DNA of 64,000 bases from Symbiodinium natans (taxonomy: Eukaryota; Sar; Dinophyceae; Suessiales; Symbiodiniaceae), in assembly GCA_905221605.1 (NCBI GenBank), contig CAJNDS010001913.1, forward strand, positions 478,564 to 542,563, given 5' to 3'. The position numbers were made by a program, and so were the translations under genes. Positions 49,106 through 64,000 of this stretch are shown here, piece by piece. The stretch's first letter is position 1, and the number at the start of each line of letters is the position of its first letter. Under the pieces are notes generated by a model that had not been told where the DNA came from, made no database searches, and saw only the letters and a list, made by a program, of their open reading frames with translations.

Positions 49106-51046
49106 GGAGTTTGGGCTTTGGGTTTGAGGATTATTCTCAGAGACTATCATTTTTTGAGGTTGCTTCTAGGCTTGTTGCCCTTAAGCTCACACTAGCCCAA
49201 AAACCTTCTATGACAAGCCCTTCGCCTAAGCCCTAAACCCTACGTAGACCCGAAACCCTAAACCCTAAACCCTAAACCCTAAACCCTAAACCCTAAACCC
49301 TAAACCCTAAACCCTAAACCCTAAAAGTCCTTGGAGCCTTAGGCTTAGGGTTTATGGGGTACAGGATTTTGGATTCCGAGGCCTGAGGACAAGTGTTGTT
49401 TGTGTTCTTTTGGGGCGTGTTAGGGATTTGGGGTTTTAGGGTTTAGGGTTTAGGGTTTAGGGTTTCGGGTATCTACTGTAGTTTGTGACTGTAGGCAGGG
49501 CTTAAGGCGTAGGCGTTAGGGGTTGATGTGGCCTCGGGTTCGGCGTTCTATATTGTACGAGGGTTTTAGGTTATAGGATTTACAGGGCTTAGTTTCTGCT
49601 TGAACATCGGGTTTCTGGCTTAGGGCATTTGGCGGTTTAGGGTTCAGGAGTTTAAGGTGTCTGGTTCAGGTACTGCTGGAGATTCTGGAACGGATGTACT
49701 CCAGCGATTTCAGGTGCATTCGATGCGGCGACTTTGTCCCGTTTCCGGCTTGCAGCCTTGACCTTTGTCCAGGGCGCTACACAAACTGCACTTTCCCCTG
49801 TCCTTTCTGGGGCCTTGCTGGGCTACCACGAGGCACTGGCTTTTCAGCCAACCGTCGTATCCAGCTCCCTCATTCCAGGGCGCTCGGGGTGCCCCCATCG
49901 CTATACCCCACCCGAGCTACGGCGACAGCGTAGCCGCAACCGCGGCAGGAATCGAACGCAGTCGTGTGGGCCAAAGGCGTCGAGCTGTTCGAGCCTATAC
50001 ATAGTAGAACGTAGGGTTTCTAGAATAAGAATTACTATACCCAAGACCCAAAACCCTAAACCCCAAACCCTAAACCCTAAACCCTAAACCCTAAACCCTA
50101 AACCCCAGTCCCTGAACCCTAAACCCTGAACCCTAAACCCTAAACCCTAAACCCTAAACCCAAGTCCCTGAACCCCAAACCCCCCAAAAGCAAGCGCGCG
50201 CCAGGTGGGCATCTGCAGGCGACCCCGCGATCCCTCCGAGTGATCGTCGTGGCGGACGCCGCCCTGCGAGCTGGGAAGCCCATATTATGGGGTTTGGGGT
50301 TTAGGGTTTAGGGTTTAGGGTTTAGGTACATACTTGGGCCCTAAAGCTACTGTATGGGAACCCCTTGAGGCCCAATATTCTATAGGTGCAAGGACGTTTA
50401 GGGATAAATGGGACTGATGGAGGGGCGAATTTAGGTAGGAGATAGGCCTAAACCCTAAACCCTAAACCCTAAACCCTAAACCCTAAACCCTAAACCCTAA
50501 ACCCTAAACCCTAAACCCTAAACCCTAAACCCTAAACCCTAAACCCTAAACCGTGGTGTTGGGTTTGGAGTGCTTAGGCTTATAAACTTCACTACATAGA
50601 CCCCCCTTCCCTCACCCTGCCCCTTACGACCAGCCACGGCGCCTGGATAGCACACTACTCTTAGGGTTTAGGGTTTTTAGGGTTTAGGGTTTTTAGGATT
50701 TAGGGTTTAGGGTTTAGGGTTTAGGGTTTAGGCTGACCCCGAACCCCTTGATCACGCAGGCCTTGCTGCAAAGAAGCCTTGCAGGGCACAAGCCCACCAG
50801 GCCACTCTGCAAGGCCAAGCCCAGCAGGCAGCCCAGCCTCAGGCCAATCAAGCAGGCCAAGCCCAGCAGGCCACTTTGCAACAGGCCGATCAACCAGGCC
50901 AAGGCCAGCAGGACTCTCCATCAGGCCAAACCCCAGTTCCTGCTGGCCAAACTCCTGCCCAACAAGACCAGCGTGGCCAGACACAGCAGCCGGACCAACA
51001 GTGGTTTGCCCAGTTGGACTTGCATTCAGATTGCCAAATAACGTGA
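44587..51046 (+). CDS. unrecognised gene with telomere-bounded introns
   Basis: A + strand chain beginning with ATG (44587) just after CTTGCAG, a possible spliced-leader acceptor. The first six segments join in phase: 44587-44618, 44953-44978, 45459-45520, 46337-46383, 46906(or 46924)-46954 and 47591 onward. Donors are GT, GC, GT, GA and GT. The product begins MEVSLRAYLSRNIPDAEID. Later coding-like segments (48104, 49670, 50219, 50760) lie on the same strand but their joins are unproven. A Gln-rich stretch ends at TGA 51044. It may be one gene with the exons at 52.0-55.7 kb. Family not recognised. Confidence 0.5.
44953..44978 (+). CDS. exon 2, next gene
   Basis: Acceptor ATGCAG|A, encoding (R)NIPDAEID plus A; donor GATA|GCTTG (GC type). 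Phase fits both neighbours. Confidence 0.45.
45459..45520 (+). CDS. exon 3, next gene
   Basis: Acceptor CCCAAG|TT, encoding (I)CPSWGPISLQLDFETWHVGK; donor AAG|GTCCGG (GT type). Flanked by CCCTAAA and TTTAGGG arrays. Confidence 0.55.
46337..46383 (+). CDS. exon 4, next gene
   Basis: Acceptor GGAAG|ATC, encoding IMPRPSGATDAPPLD plus AG; donor CAG|GATTTT (GA type). Phase 0 entry fits exon 3. Confidence 0.5.
46906..46954 (+). CDS. exon 5, next gene
   Basis: Two in-frame acceptors (GCGCAG at 46905 or CTGCAG at 46923). The common part encodes VPHRATGQIL; donor CTT|GTAGGT (GT type). Confidence 0.45.
47009..47155. mobile_element. MITE-like family 1, full uninterrupted copy
   Basis: 147 bases with 27-nt terminal inverted repeats (TACTTGGAGGTTCAGGGTAC... 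and ...GTACCATGAACCTCCAAGTA, two mismatches). It has no coding capacity. The best type copy of the family; a partial copy lies near 63070-63121. Confidence 0.85.
47591..47632 (+). CDS. exon 6, next gene (3' end uncertain)
   Basis: Acceptor CCACAG|TAC, phase 0, encoding YLHHNNGSARGLGQ. Possible GA or GT donors follow within 10 bases. A second frame (TYTTTTVRPVALDK) is also open. Confidence 0.4.
48104..48125 (+). CDS. possible micro-exon
   Basis: Acceptor TTGCCAG|G and donor AAG|GCG enclose a frame reading ARGGSVK. TTTAGGG arrays lie on both sides. Phase with neighbours unproven. Confidence 0.3.
48767..48802 (+). CDS. possible small exon
   Basis: ATGGAG|GCC acceptor and TGG|GCC donor enclose ATGRTRRPTVSW, between two T/G homopolymer tracts. 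Weak support. Confidence 0.25.
49064..49104. repeat. 41-base G run
   Basis: The longest homopolymer in the window. Other G or C runs of 15 or more occur near 300, 9912, 22439, 26690, 48737, 56744 and 58778, commonly next to telomere arrays. Confidence 0.9.
49670..49713 (+). CDS. exon, possibly extending to 49930
   Basis: Acceptor TTCAG|GTA, encoding VLLEILERMYSSDF plus AG, donor CAG|GTGCAT (GT type). The frame remains open past the donor to about 49930 with a Cys-rich reading (CIRCGDFVPF and on), and all three frames stay open there, so the 3' limit is uncertain. Confidence 0.45.
50219..50269 (+). CDS. exon, unrecognised gene
   Basis: Acceptor TCTGCAG|GCG, donor CGA|GCTGGG (GC type). It encodes ATPRSLRVIVVADAALR with high third-position GC, phase 0 both sides. 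Confidence 0.5.
50760..51046 (+). CDS. Gln-rich exon, possible C-terminus
   Basis: After CACGCAG the frame reads LAAKKPCRAQAHQATLQGQA, then QQ-rich repeats based on GCCAAGCCCAGCAGGCC, and ends DQQWFAQLDLHSDCQIT with TGA at 51044. All three frames are open because of the tandem repeat; this one ends in a natural-looking non-repetitive tail. GA donors near the end (TCA|GATTGC) could instead join it in phase to the exon at 52019. Confidence 0.4.
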
Positions 51047-52018
51047 GAGCAGCTGCAGTTCTGATTTCTTGGGCCCATGTTTCAGTTCAGGTCAGGGAAC
51101 CCTAAACCCGAAACCCTAAACCCTAAACCCTGAACCCTAAACCCTAAACCCTAAAGGGCTGCAAGGGGTGTATTGGGTTTTGCGGGTTTAGGGTTTTAGG
51201 GTTTCAGGGAACTAAACCCTACACCCTAAACCCTAAACCCTAAACCCTAAACATGCCAAGTGTCAAGCTTTAAAAGGATCTTTGTGGTCTTTCTCGTTGC
51301 TGTTCTTGGGGTGGCCTGCAAGGGGGATGTACGGCCTTGGCAAGCTCCTCGCTGGCCCATGATACCCCTAAACCCTAAACCCTAAACCCTCAACCCGTTG
51401 GCCCATGAGACCCATAAGACCCCGAAACACCGAAGCCTAGCGCTAGAGGTTCTGTAGGATTTAGGGTCTAAAGTTTAGGGTTTTACGGTTTTAGGGTTTA
51501 GGGTTTTAGGGTTTTTGGGTTGTAGGCTTTTAGGGTCTAAAGTTTAGGGTTTACTGTTTTAGGGTTTTAGGGTCTAAAGTTTAGGGTTTTACGGTTTTAG
51601 GGTTTTAGGGTTTAGCAAGGCTTTAGGAAAAAAACACATGCAAAAACCCTCGAGTCCATCCTTAGGGTTTAGGGTTTAGGGTTTAGGGTTTAGGGTTTAG
51701 GGTTTAGGGTTTAGGGTGCTAAACTACACCCCGAGCGATGCCAGACCCCCGATCCCCAAATGTCCTAAATCCGTCCTGAAACGCGTAGCCTGTGTATGCG
51801 AACTGTAAACCCGCGTGGGACCGAACACTCACAGCTTTCACGCCAGATCACTTCAAAAACCACAAAACCCCAAAGCCCAAAACCCGGTTTAGGGTTCAGG
51901 GTTTAGGGTTTAGGGTTTAGGGTTACCCCTACCCAAAGCCCAAAACCCGGTTTAGGGTTTAGGGTTTCGGGTTTAGGGTTCCACCCCCCCGCCCCTGCAA
52001 GCCCCCGCATGGACTCAG

Positions 52019-52089
52019 TCCACTCCGGACGACATGACCAAGCTCCACACCACCCTCTTGTCGCTCTCGGTGGCCTCGGCGCTCCCTCG
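52019..52089 (+). CDS. exon a (52.0-55.7 kb gene)
   Basis: Acceptor ACTCAG|TCC. It encodes STPDDMTKLHTTLLSLSVAS then ALP; donor CTCG|GCCGCG (GC type). Confidence 0.6.
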
Positions 52090-55000
52090 GCCGCGATTCA
52101 GGGGGTTTAGGGTTCAGGGTTTAGGGTTTAGGGCTATAGGCTTTGAGCCCGGTTCCCTGTTGGGGTTTAGGGTTCGGGTTTTTGGGATTAGGGTTTTGGG
52201 GTTTTGCACTTTTAGAGATTACTTCGGGTTTGGGGTCTGGATCTCAGGGTTTGTTTTGGTGCTTCGGGCCTTGAGCTTAGGGTTCAGGATTAGGTGGATA
52301 GGGTTTAGGGTTTAGGGTTTAGGGTTTAGGGGCTGGTGGTCAACCTCAGGTTCACTGCCCAGAACGTCCTCCTGGTTCACGCCGATGGGAAGCTGGCCAC
52401 CGCCGCTCGGAGTCGCGGGTTAGTTAGGTCTGCTTGGTGGTTGGGGATGAGGGTTTGGGGTTTAGGGTTTAGGGTTTAGGGTTTAGGGTTTAGGGTTTAG
52501 GGTTTAGGGCTGTCAGGTTTCGGGTTTAGCGTTTTGGGCTCTGCAGCGAAAGGGCGTTGTGACTTTAACCAGGGCTACAACACCCCTCTAAACAAGGTCC
52601 TATCAACCCTATAAGCCCTACAAGCCCTATAAACCCTGTAAAATTTGTGAATCCTTTAAACACTAATCATCGTTCACCGTAAGCCTTGGGTAGCCAAGGC
52701 CCTTTCCTACCCTAGCTAGTTTAGAGTTGAAGGTAACTTAAAGTTTGGGTTGAGGGTTTAGGGTTTACCCAAAACCCTCGACCCCCCTGTGACTTGGGGA
52801 GGTTTCTTAATTTGGGGCCTCCTAAAATCTCACGGCCCTCAACCCTAAAACCCTCAAACCCTGAAACCCTTAACACCCAATCCTTAAACCTTCATGGGGG
52901 TTTGCGATATTAGGGCTGCCTTATTGGGGTCCCGATTATAAGGGGATCCTACTATTTGGAGGTCTATTTTAGGGTCCCCTATTTTCGTAACCCCCTAATC
53001 CCTCAAAACAGCAACTGCCAAAACCAACACCACCGGCCCTGAACGCCGAACTTCAACCCTGCAACCGCTGAGCTCTATCCGGCCGGCGAACGCTACAAGC
53101 CTTCTGATTCCCAAGCCCCTAAGACCCCAAACCTTAAGCCCCTAACATACAGATCCTGAACGCTCTAGCCTAGACCCCGAAACCCTAAACCCTTATATCA
53201 ACCCCAAACCCTAAACCCTAAACCCTAAACCCCAAACCATAAACCCTAAACCCTAAACCCTAAACCCCGGCGAGGTTCAATTGGCAGAGTCCTTCGGAAT
53301 CCAGCGGCAGGAGGTGGATGTTTTAGGGTTTTGGGACGAGGGGCAACAGGGTTTAGGGTTTAGGGTTTACGGTTTGGGGTTTAGGGTGTCCCTTCCCCCT
53401 TAATTCGGGGGGAACCTAGGGGGGGGGGGGGGGGGGTAGTATCGAGGGGGGTAGTAGGGGAAGCCATGATTTCAGCTGCTGCAGGACTCAGAGCCCTAAA
53501 CCTAAGCTGGAAAAGCCCGAAGCCCAAAAGGTTTCGGGGGGCTCAGGATTTAGAATTTAGGGCCCTAAAACCCAAGTACTAAACCCCAAACCACCCTCTG
53601 CCCTAAACCCCAAACCCTAAGCCCTAAACCCCAAACCCTAAACCCTAAACCCTAAACCCTAAACCCAAAACCCCAAACCCTAAACCCTAAACCCTAAACC
53701 GGGCAGGTCTCCATCGACCGCCGCGTCAAGCTCCCGAATGAGCGGAGCTCCGCCATCTACCAGGCGCGGCTTCGAGGGATGCCAGGGTTTAGGGCCTTTA
53801 GGGTTTAGGGTTTAGGGTTTAGGGTTTAGGGCCTTTAGGGTTTAGGGTTTAGGTTTATTGGTTTAGGGTTTTAAAGGTTTAGGGTTTAGGGTTTTAGGGT
53901 TTAGGGTTGGGGGTTTTAGGGATCAGGGTTTAGGTTTTAGGGTTTTTTGTGTAGGGGTTGGGGGTTTTAGGGTTCAGGGTTTAGGGTTTTAGGGTTTAGG
54001 GTTGGGGGTTTTAGGGATCAGGGTTTAGGTTTTAGGGTTTTTTTGTGTAGGGGTTGGGGGTTTTAGGGTTCAGGGTTTAGGGTTTAGGGTTTTAGGGTGT
54101 AGGGTTGGGGCCTTTAGGGTTCAGGGTTTAGGTTTTAGGGTTTTAGGGTTTAGGGTTGGGGGTTTTAGGGTTCAGGGTTAGGTTTTAGGGTGTTTTTGTG
54201 TAGGGTATTGTAGGGTTTAGTGTTTTAGGGTTCAGGGTGGTTGGGGTTAAGGGTTTAGGGTTTAAGGATGTTGGTCTAGGGTTTGGGAGTTTAGTGCAGG
54301 GTGTAGGGATTGGGTTTAGGGTTGCTGGTTTGATGTTTGGAGTTGGGCGGGGGGGGTGGAGGGGGGGGGGGAGGGGGGGGGAGGGGGGGGGGGGATAGCT
54401 TTGGAGTATGGGGTTTTGGGTTTATGCATTAGGGTGTGAGTTTTGGGGATAAGCCCTCTGAACCCCGTAAGCCCTGCAGCCCAGGCAAAAAATCTGAACC
54501 CTAAAACCTGCAGTGATTCTTCTTTGCTTTGTTTGGCGCTGGATCAAGGTTGTTAGGGGTTTGAGGTTCAAGGTTTATAGGGTTTATGGCTTACCGGCAA
54601 GGCAAGCCCTAAACCCTAAATGCCTACAGCTCAGGGGTCTTGAGGGCCCTTACCCTTAGCCTGAGCCCCAGCCAAAAAAAATGAATAGGGTTTAGGGTTT
54701 AGGGTACAAGGCACGCAGCCCTAAGTCTAAACCCCAAACCCTAATTCCTGCATGCGTAACCTTTACCCGAACTCTAAACCCCCCCCCCCCAAAAAAAAAA
54801 AACCCTAAAGTTCCGCTCGGAGCTCATCCTGTAGGCCCCATATTGTGACTCTACAAATCTTCAGCCTTCTGACCCCCTGAGTGCACTATGATGCACTTTC
54901 ATGTACTGCAAATGTACTATGGTGCACTGTAGTGTGCTATAATGTACTATAATGTACGATAATGTACTATAATGTACCTGAATGTACTGGAATGTACTGT

Positions 55001-55696
55001 TGGCGGACATGAAGGAATGTAATATGATGTACTATGGTGTACGATAGTTCCTATATGTACTACAATGTACCATTAAGATCATAAGCCCTAGAGGGTTGTT
55101 AGGGACCCTAATCCCTGAACCCTAAACCCTAAACCCTAAACCTCATTATTAGCCCTACAGCGAGCATCCTCCAGCAGGCAGCCTTGACTGAGTCTCTGAA
55201 GTCGTTTGCCGCCACGGCGGCAACAGCCGGAGCCCGAGTATGCTTGCAAGAGCTGATTCCGGGTTCAGGGTTTAGGGTTTAGGGTTTAGGTTTAGGGTTC
55301 AGGGTTCGGGGTTCGGGGCTTGGGGTTTAGGTTTCAAGGTTTGGGGTTTAGGGCTTGGGGGTTAGGGTTTAGGGTTTAGGCTTAGGGCCAGTTTAGGTTT
55401 AGGGCTCAAGGCTTAGGGGTGAGGATTTAGGGTTTAGGGCCAGTTTAGGGTCTAGGGTTTTTAGGGTGTTAGGGTTTTACTGTAGGGTTTTAGGGTTCAG
55501 GGTCTAGGGTGGTTCAGCCAGGTGATCGCGGTGTCTTGGGCTGCAGCTGGGGAGCTGACAGGAGGATGTATTCCCCACCCTAAACCCTAAACCCTAAACC
55601 CTAAACCCTAAACCCTAAACCCTAAACCCTAAACCCACCGTAGTTAATTGTGAGACTTGCTGCTTTTCTTCGGCAGGGCTTGCTCAGGAGAAGTAG
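52019..55696 (+). CDS. unrecognised protein, nine exons in phase to a stop
   Basis: Nine short segments join in one frame to a TAG (55694). Together they give about 135 residues: STPDDMTKLHTTLLSLSVAS..., FTAQNVLLVHADGKLATA, RKGVVTLTR, VQLAESFGIQRQEVD, VSIDRRVKLPNERSSAIYQ, FRSELI, a helix-like ILQQAALTESLKSFAATAAT and on, VIAVSWAAAGELT, GLAQEK. Donors are GC (x4), GT (x3) and GA. Most exons sit between telomere arrays. It is likely the C-terminal part of the gene that starts at 44.6 kb, or a separate gene. The sequence looks globular and partly helical; no family recognised. Confidence 0.65.
52350..52404 (+). CDS. exon b
   Basis: Acceptor CCTCAG|G. It encodes FTAQNVLLVHADGKLATA; donor GCC|GCTCGG (GC type). 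The intron before it contains only TTTAGGG-strand arrays. Confidence 0.62.
52547..52573 (+). CDS. exon c (27 nt)
   Basis: Acceptor CTGCAG|CGA, encoding RKGVVTLTR, donor AGG|GCTACA (GC type). Confidence 0.45.
53275..53319 (+). CDS. exon d
   Basis: Acceptor GCGAG|GTT, encoding VQLAESFGIQRQEVD, donor GAT|GTTTTA (GT type). Between CCCTAAA and TTTAGGG arrays. Confidence 0.65.
53707..53763 (+). CDS. exon e
   Basis: Acceptor GGGCAG|GTC, encoding VSIDRRVKLPNERSSAIYQ, donor CAG|GCGCGG (GC type). Between CCCTAAA and TTTAGGG arrays. Confidence 0.68.
53790..54240. repeat. higher-order TTTAGGG-variant repeat
   Basis: Units of about 70 bases built from GGGTTGGGGGTTTTAGGG, TCAGGGTTTAGGTTTTAGGG and TTTTGTGTAGGGG recur four to five times at the 5' end of the intron after exon e. 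Confidence 0.8.
54811..54830 (+). CDS. exon f (20-nt micro-exon)
   Basis: Acceptor TAAAG|TTC, encoding FRSELI plus CT, donor CCT|GTAGGC (GT type). Supported mainly by exact phase between exons e and g. Confidence 0.4.
54880..55075. repeat. AATGTACTAT tandem repeat
   Basis: About fifteen degenerate units of ATAATGTACT / ATGGTGCACT, with an 11-base core period, inside the intron between exons f and g. No telomere motif within it. Confidence 0.85.
55165..55237 (+). CDS. exon g
   Basis: Acceptor GCGAG|C. It encodes ILQQAALTESLKSFAATAAT then AGAR; donor CGA|GTATGC (GT type). Confidence 0.62.
55522..55561 (+). CDS. exon h
   Basis: Acceptor GCCAG|GTG, encoding VIAVSWAAAGELT plus G, donor ACAG|GAGGAT (GA type). 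Left flank is TTTAGGG-rich, right flank CCCTAAA-rich, the reverse of most exons. Confidence 0.58.
55677..55696 (+). CDS. exon i (terminal)
   Basis: Acceptor GGCAG|GG, encoding (G)LAQEK and TAG. A second frame (ACSGEVDQALSSPS) is also open, so the stop is not certain. Confidence 0.45.
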
Positions 55697-56427
55697 ACCA
55701 AGCTCTCTCAAGCCCTTCAAGCCTGTCCTCTCATTCCTCGAAAAACGAACCCCCTACCCCCAAATGCGCGAAGCCCTAAACCCTAAAAACCCCTAGGCCC
55801 TAAGCCCTATAGACCCTAAATCCCAAACCCTAAACCCTAAACCCCAAACCTAAGCCCCATAGACCCTAAATCCCAAACCCTAAACCCTAAACCCCAAACC
55901 CTAAACCGGGGGATCTTGAAACTCCAAGGTCTTGGTCTTGGCGGAAGGGGCCCAGGTCTCCCAGGATGTCCTCTGGTGCCCTTCCCAGTTGTCTAAACCC
56001 TAATCCCTAAACCCCAAACCCCAAAGCCCAAACCCTAAACCCCAAACCCTAAACCCTAAAAACCCTAAACCCCAAACCCTAAACCCTGAAAGCCCTAAAC
56101 CCTAGGGCCAAACCCTAAGCCCTAAACCCCAAACCCTAAAGCCTAAAAAACCCAAACCCTAGGGTTAAGGGTTTAGGGTTTGGGGTTTGGGGTTCAGAGT
56201 TTGAAAGGAAGCGTGGGATGTGATGCAGATCTGGTTGCTTGTGGTGTTCAGTTCAGCCTTAGGAAAGGGGTGCAGGGCTTAGGGCTAGGTTGCCATAAGC
56301 CCACCAAACCCTTAACCCCTCTGCTTGTAGGATTCAGTGCTAAACCCTAAACCCTAAACCCTAAACCCTAAACCCTAAACCCTAAACCCTAAACCCTAAA
56401 CCCGAATACTAACCCCAAAAAGCGCAG
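55697..56427. other. repeat-rich spacer between genes
   Basis: Degenerate CCCTAAA arrays with a 55-base direct repeat (TAAGCCC(C/T)ATAGACCCTAAAT at 55801 and 55851). A short coding-like run (VSQDVLWCPSQLSKP near 55957) is unproven. Confidence 0.45.
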
Positions 56428-63242
<6,815 letters not shown>

Positions 63243-64000
63243 GACATCCGCTCGAGGCCAACCCTAAACCGTAAAGTTGAAGGTTCAGGGTTTAGGGTTT
63301 AGGGCTGTAGGGTTTTAGGGTTTTTAGGGTTCAGGGTTTACGGTTTAGGGTTCAGGGTTTAGGGTTTAAAGCTTTGGGGTTTAAGCTTTAGGGGAGCCAC
63401 CTTATACCAAACCCTATGCCCGAATTTGAATCCTTGGACCCGCGAAGTCGCCGTAGACCCTGCGAAGGCCCTTCATTGATCTTCGCAGAAGCTACGAAGA
63501 AAGGGTGAAGGGTTTAGGGTTTACGGTTTAGGGTTTGGGGTTTAGGGTTTACGGTTTAGGGTTTGGGTTTAGGGTTTGGTGTTTAGGGTTTACGATTTAG
63601 GGTTTGGGGTTTAGGGTTTTAGGGTACTGTCAGACGAGGACATGGGTCCGGGTAAAGAGGCTACGACATGAACTCGTCCCAGATGTCCAACCCCCCTGCC
63701 TTCCCAAATGCCCAAACCCTGAACCCCAAACCCTAAACATGCCTAAACCCTAAGCCCTAAGCCCTAAACCCCAGACCCTAAACTTTAAGCCCTAAACCCT
63801 AAACCCTAAACCCTGAACATGCCTAACCCTAAGCCCTAAACCCCAGACCCTAAACTTTAAACCCTAAACCCTAAACCCTAAACTAAACCCCAAACCCGAA
63901 TTCCCTCGCAAGGCTTTCCCAATACCTCCTGAGATCCTAACCCTAGGCCCAGACCTGAGTACCCATGGTCAAGGCCTCTACCCTAACCCTAAACCCTAAA
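63243..64000. other. terminal repeat-rich stretch
   Basis: TTTAGGG-strand arrays to about 63620, then CCCTAAA-strand arrays to the edge, with a duplicated 70-base block (ATGCCTAA(A)CCCTAAGCCC at 63739 and 63818). Probably an intron continuing off the window. Confidence 0.6.

Overview
The window looks like nuclear DNA of a dinoflagellate. Three things point there: a plant/dinoflagellate-type telomere motif (TTTAGGG/CCCTAAA), splice donors that are mostly GC, GT and GA with AG|G acceptors, and a long FNIP-repeat gene. No bacterial gene structure, tRNA or rRNA was found. Every gene I can support is on the + strand, as in the unidirectional gene arrays known from dinoflagellates. Nearly all of the 64 kb is filled with short arrays of the telomere motif. 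They are not a chromosome end, because they sit inside genes.

The key result is an adenylosuccinate lyase gene (purB/ADSL). It can be read from about 12.88 to 43.65 kb as some 30 very small exons (20-71 nt) that together make about 471 residues with phase preserved at all but one junction. Its 29 introns typically open with TTTAGGG arrays and close with CCCTAAA arrays. Exons are therefore flanked as CCCTAAA-exon-TTTAGGG, and each intron RNA could fold end to end into a long hairpin. In 28 of 29 acceptors AG is followed by G. Donors are about 13 GC, 8 GT and 6 GA, and many introns carry short direct repeats at their ends. This is what introns spread by transposition (introners) would look like, here with telomere-like terminal inverted repeats.

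Layout. 0.5-8.5 kb: the 3' part of an unrecognised Ser/Pro-rich protein gene with a duplicated exon pair, interrupted by a 1.1 kb (CTA)n tract. 8.5-9.9 kb: a telomere-motif-free intergenic stretch. 9.9-12.9 kb: repeat-rich intergenic DNA with large hairpins. 12.9-43.7 kb: purB. In its intron 24 (35.6-39.8 kb) lies a complete intronless gene on the same strand. It has a ubiquitin-like N-terminus and about 24 FNIP repeats and is preceded by another (CTA)n tract. 44.6-55.7 kb: exons of one or two unrecognised genes; the part from 52.0 to 55.7 kb joins in phase over nine exons to a stop. 56.4-63.2 kb: exons of a further unrecognised gene that probably runs off the right edge, interrupted by a 100-base assembly gap (58901-59000) and a (TAG)n tract.

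The introns also hold at least two MITE-like hairpin families, several long perfect palindromes, and higher-order repeats. Some MITE copies and one other element exist both with and without a telomere array inside, which shows that the arrays were inserted into existing DNA. All exon calls come from reading by eye (frame, splice phase, family motifs). The purB calls are strong. The calls in the unrecognised genes are tentative.
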